This document shows, piece after piece, positions 61,149-64,000 of a stretch of DNA of 64,000 bases (the stretch's first letter is position 1; every line of letters begins with the position of its first letter). The DNA lies in contig JAWKIF010000006.1 of NCBI GenBank assembly GCA_041394405.1, positions 248,001 through 312,000 of the forward strand. The letters are read 5' to 3'. Made by a program: the position numbers and the translations under genes. Source of the DNA: Microthrix sp041394405. Lineage in GTDB: Bacteria; Actinomycetota; Acidimicrobiia; Acidimicrobiales; Microtrichaceae. The notes under the pieces were generated by a model. The model was given only the letters and a program-made list of their open reading frames with translations, had not been told where the DNA came from and did not search any database.

Positions 61149-61967
61149 ATGAAGCGGCTCGACGGCCGCGTGGCCGTGGTCACCGGTGCCGGAAGCGGCA
61201 TCGGCCGGGCGACGGCGCTGGCCCTGGCCGAGCGCGGCTGCCGGCTGGCACTGGTGGACCTGAACGCCGAGGGCATCGCCGAGACCGCAGCGCTGGCGGT
61301 GTCGGCGTCGCCGGGCGGACCGGAGCCATCGCTGCACACCGCCGACGTGTCCGACGAGGCGGCGGTGGCCGCCCTGCCCGACGAGGTGGTGCAAGCCCAC
61401 GGCGCCGTGCACGTGCTGGTGAACAACGCCGGGGTCGCCACGGCGGGCCGCTTCGACGCCGACGACCTGGATCTTGCCCGCTGGATCGTGGGCATCAACG
61501 TGTGGGGCGTGTTGCACGGCTGCCATGCGTTCCTGCCCCAGCTGCGTCAGGCCGATGAGGCCCACATCGTGAACGTGTCGTCGATGGCGGCGTTCGTGGG
61601 GCTGCCCCAGAATGCCGTGTATTCGATGACGAAGGGGGCCGTGCGCACCTTCAGCGAAGGCCTGCGGGGCGAACTGGCCGGGGCGGGCATCGGTGTGACC
61701 ACCGTGTTTCCCGGCGCCATCAACACCAACATCATGGCGTCCTCACGCGGCGCCGAATCGGAGCGGCTGGCGTCGATGGCCAACTCCAGGCTGGCGCCGC
61801 TGGTGCTCCAGAAGCCCGAGAAGGTGGCCCGGAAGCTGGTGCGGGGCATCGAAGCGAATCGTTCTCGGGTGGTGGTGGGCCCCGACGCGCACCTGCTCCA
61901 GCTCGCCTCCCGCATCGCCCCCGGACGCTCGGCGCTGTTGGGCAAGGTCCTGGACAGGGTCACCTGA
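61149..61967 (+). CDS. Short-chain dehydrogenase/reductase
   Basis: This 272-residue classical SDR has a TGAGSGIGRA cofactor loop (12-21), NNAGVA (92-97), and the catalytic Ser144/145, Tyr158 and Lys162 (YSMTK). Asp37 at the end of the second strand (LVDL) favours NAD(H). The C-terminal part (VARKLVRGIEANRSRVVVGPDAHLLQLASRIAPG) is typical of SDRs that act on steroid- or fatty-acyl-like substrates in actinobacteria, but the substrate is unknown. It ends one base before the next ATG (61969). Confidence 0.92.
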   Translation: MKRLDGRVAVVTGAGSGIGRATALALAERGCRLALVDLNAEGIAETAALAVSASPGGPEPSLHTADVSDEAAVAALPDEVVQAHGAVHVLVNNAGVATAGRFDADDLDLARWIVGINVWGVLHGCHAFLPQLRQADEAHIVNVSSMAAFVGLPQNAVYSMTKGAVRTFSEGLRGELAGAGIGVTTVFPGAINTNIMASSRGAESERLASMANSRLAPLVLQKPEKVARKLVRGIEANRSRVVVGPDAHLLQLASRIAPGRSALLGKVLDRVT

Positions 61968-61968
61968 C

Positions 61969-63021
61969 ATGTCCACCGCCGGACCCACCGCAAGCCGCGA
62001 GCGGCGGCTGGCGGGGCCCGTCGACCTGGCGACTGCCGACGGGGCGCGGCTCAACCCGGACGCCGTGGGTTGGTCGGCGACGCCGCTGCACCGGGCCAAC
62101 CTGCGCGGCAGCTGGGGGCGCAACAAGCGCTGGGACTACTGGGCGGTGTTGGCGGGCGACCTGGTGGTGTCCGCGGTGTACGCCGACATCGATTATCTGG
62201 GCCTGGCCGAGGTGTGGTGGGTGGACCTGGCCACCGGCGAGCACGGCGGGGCGCAGGTGGCGTCCCCGCTGGGGCGGGGCATCGACCTGCCCGAGCGTTC
62301 GGGCGCGTCGCCTCTTCGCGTCCGCAACAAGGCGCTGGACCTGACCATCGAGGACGATCCGGATGGCGCCACCACCATCTCGGCCCGCTGGACCGAGGCC
62401 GGGGGCGTCGCGGACTTCGAGGCCCGCATCGCGCTGCCCGAAGGGCACGAGTCGCTCAACGTGGTGATCCCGTGGAGCCAGCGGCAATTCCAGTACACCT
62501 CCAAGCATCAGGCCCGCCCCGCCACCGGACACCTCAGCCTGTGCGGCGTGCCCCGCCGCCTGGAGGACTCGCCTCGGGGCGCCTGGGGCGTGCTGGATGT
62601 CGGCCGTGGCCGCTGGCCCTACTCGACGCGCTGGAACTGGGGCGGCGGCGCCGGGCGGGCAGCCGCAGATGGGCCGGTGGTGGGCATCCAGATCGGCGGC
62701 AAGTGGACCGAGGGCACGGGCCTCACCGAGAACGGCGTCATCATCGACGGCCGCCTCACCAAGATCGGTGCCGAGCTGCGCTGGGACTACTCGTGGGACA
62801 ACCCGATGGCACCCTGGCGGGTGATTGATCCCAGCGGTCACCTGGAGCTGGAGCTGGCCCCTCGCCACGACAAGCACTCGCGAACCAACGCCGCCGTGCT
62901 GCGCACCGAGACCCATCAGGTGTTCGGTGACTGGTCGGGCTGGGTGGCCGACGACCACGGGCAGCAGGTGTCCTTCGACGGGCTTCAGGGCTTCGCCGAG
63001 GAGTCCCGCTCGCGCTGGTAG
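61969..63021 (+). CDS. DUF2804 family protein
   Basis: This 350-residue protein belongs to DUF2804. It shows the family-typical blocks NKRWDYWAVLAGDLVVSAVYADIDYLG, YTSKHQARPATGHL, LDVGRGRWPYSTRWNWGGGAG and a C-terminal LELAPRHDKHSRTNAAVLRTETHQVFG with SGWVADDHG. The protein is rich in strands and Trp and has no signal peptide. Function is unknown. Some family members sit beside SDR and other lipid-metabolism genes, as here: it begins one base after the SDR stop and is surely co-transcribed with it. Confidence 0.85.
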   Translation: MSTAGPTASRERRLAGPVDLATADGARLNPDAVGWSATPLHRANLRGSWGRNKRWDYWAVLAGDLVVSAVYADIDYLGLAEVWWVDLATGEHGGAQVASPLGRGIDLPERSGASPLRVRNKALDLTIEDDPDGATTISARWTEAGGVADFEARIALPEGHESLNVVIPWSQRQFQYTSKHQARPATGHLSLCGVPRRLEDSPRGAWGVLDVGRGRWPYSTRWNWGGGAGRAAADGPVVGIQIGGKWTEGTGLTENGVIIDGRLTKIGAELRWDYSWDNPMAPWRVIDPSGHLELELAPRHDKHSRTNAAVLRTETHQVFGDWSGWVADDHGQQVSFDGLQGFAEESRSRW

Positions 63022-63070
63022 CCCGGGCGGACCTGCGAGGCGCGGCCACCTGAGGCGCGGTGCACCCGCC

Positions 63071-64000
63071 TCAGGTGAGGTAGATCAGCCCGCCGCCCAC
63101 CTCCAGGTGGGGCACGCCGGTGGCGGCCAGCTCCGCCTCCCACGTGGCCGACAGCGCAGTATCGGAGGTTTCCATGCCGTGGTCGGCCAGCACCACCACG
63201 GCGGTGCGGTCCCGCACCCCGGCGGCGTCCACGGCCGTCAGCACGTCACCCACCCGGGCGTCGCTGTCGCGCACCGAAGCCCGGGCGGCGGGGGAGTGGG
63301 GCCCGGCCTCGTGGCCGGCCTCATCGGTCAGGGCCAGGCTGCACCAGCTGAGGGTGGGAAGCGGGTTGTTGTGCTCCTGGCGCCACGCCTGCAACGTGTG
63401 GCCCACGCTCAGGTGATCGACGCGGGACATGAACCGGTACTTTTCGGTGCACACGTCCGGGGCCTCGGTGAGGCGGGTGACCGCCTCCAGCGGGGGCAGC
63501 TCGGTGGCCTCCCCGCTGCGGGCCATGGCGAAGCTCGACAGGTCGGCGCCGACGTCGCAGTACTCGAAGGTGGCGGTGCTGAATGCGTGGGGGCGGCTTC
63601 GGGCCAGCGCCGAGAACAGCGTCTCCACCGACGGGTCGAGGTGCTCGGACGCCCAGAACATCTGCTCCAGGCGCAGCAGGTCCACCGTGGCATCTCGCGT
63701 GCGGTCGTACCAGGCGTGATGCAGCACGCCGGTGTGGCCGGGGTGAGCGCCCGTGAGCGCACAGTTGTGGTTGGCCAGCGTGGCGGTGGGCAGCGAGGCC
63801 ACCATGCCGTGCCCGTACATCGTGCCGCCGTCGCGCAGGGCGGCCAGGTTCGGTGCCTCGCCGATGGACATGACCTCGGCCAGCAGGTTGGCGTTGCAGC
63901 CGTCCAGCAGGAACACGACCACATGGTCGGGCGTCTCCCCGTTGAGCAGTTCGACCTCCACGTCGCCGTCCTGGCGGGCCAGCAGCGCGTCGGCGCGGGC
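63071..64000 (-). CDS. Alkaline-phosphatase-superfamily phosphodiesterase, 5' end outside window
   Basis: The C-terminal 309 residues of a type I phosphodiesterase/nucleotide-pyrophosphatase-like protein are visible. VVVFLLDGCNANLL carries the first metal Asp, and SLPTATLANHNCALTGAHPGHTGV holds the nucleophile Thr region and metal ligands. LALTDEAGHEAGPHS provides the Asp/His metal pair, and VVLADHGM provides the last Asp-His. The frame stays open to the window edge. A GTG at 63961 could be an internal start, but thirteen more codons upstream are coding-like, so I treat it as partial. The family cleaves phosphodiester or pyrophosphate bonds. The substrate is unknown. It converges on the DUF2804 gene. 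Confidence 0.85.
   Translation of the reverse strand, partial: ARADALLARQDGDVEVELLNGETPDHVVVFLLDGCNANLLAEVMSIGEAPNLAALRDGGTMYGHGMVASLPTATLANHNCALTGAHPGHTGVLHHAWYDRTRDATVDLLRLEQMFWASEHLDPSVETLFSALARSRPHAFSTATFEYCDVGADLSSFAMARSGEATELPPLEAVTRLTEAPDVCTEKYRFMSRVDHLSVGHTLQAWRQEHNNPLPTLSWCSLALTDEAGHEAGPHSPAARASVRDSDARVGDVLTAVDAAGVRDRTAVVVLADHGMETSDTALSATWEAELAATGVPHLEVGGGLIYLT

Overview
The window is about 64 kb of very GC-rich, densely coded DNA from a bacterial chromosome. High GC, frequent GTG starts, ATGA/GTGA start-stop overlaps, a mycothiol-dependent-type DinB protein, a polyphosphate glucokinase and FetAB/CbiMQO-type transporters all point to an actinobacterium. A deep-branching class such as Acidimicrobiia is my inference, not something the sequence proves. 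I see no transposase, phage gene, CRISPR array, rRNA or tRNA.

Layout. 1-3.8 kb: the end of a CoA-ester lyase, a DUF1801 gene remnant, and gatC-gatA-gatB for Gln-tRNA/Asn-tRNA amidation. 3.9-10.1 kb: a Fur-family regulator facing an ECF-type nickel/cobalt importer (cbiM, two small PDGLE-like membrane proteins, cbiQ, cbiO), followed by overlapping transsulfuration genes (cystathionine beta-synthase and a gamma-synthase/lyase). 10-17.6 kb: on the minus strand a BpsA (branched polyamine synthase)-like protein with an MraY/WecA-like membrane enzyme, a beta-propeller lipoprotein, fetAB, uridine kinase and two uncharacterised proteins. 17.8-24 kb: a P2-type cation ATPase, an AbiEi-like/PD-DExK protein, a sirtuin and a rhodanese-MoeB fusion.

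24-47.8 kb is a surface-polysaccharide locus. It holds rmlA, an rmlC-like gene and rmlB (no rmlD), a Wzy/ligase-type membrane protein, several GT2 and GT4 glycosyltransferases including a GT2-GT4 and a GT2-methyltransferase fusion, an NTP-sugar transferase, a polyprenyl-phosphate sugar transferase, and two complete ABC-2 polysaccharide exporters. A UPF0182 membrane protein sits in the middle. The locus closes with a secreted PKD-like protein, a lipoprotein, a tandem-GT2 enzyme and a small coiled-coil protein. A complex glycan containing a dTDP-6-deoxysugar, built on undecaprenyl phosphate and exported by ABC transporters, is the simplest reading.

47.9-64 kb is mostly metabolic and envelope genes. 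They include a DinB/MDMPI protein, a YbhB protein, a three-lipoprotein operon ending in a di-heme c-type cytochrome fused to a beta-propeller, and a secreted protein with seven RCC1 and three SLH repeats. Next is a TetR gene divergent from a Baeyer-Villiger-type monooxygenase and a PF10118 protein, with a clear operator between them. The window ends with a luciferase-like oxidoreductase, polyphosphate glucokinase, an SDR, a DUF2804 protein and the 3' part of an alkaline-phosphatase-superfamily gene.

The most unusual non-coding signal is a pair of CCTCACGTGAGG palindromes. The pair occurs downstream of gatB and again downstream of the sirtuin gene, with the same 38-bp period at both places.
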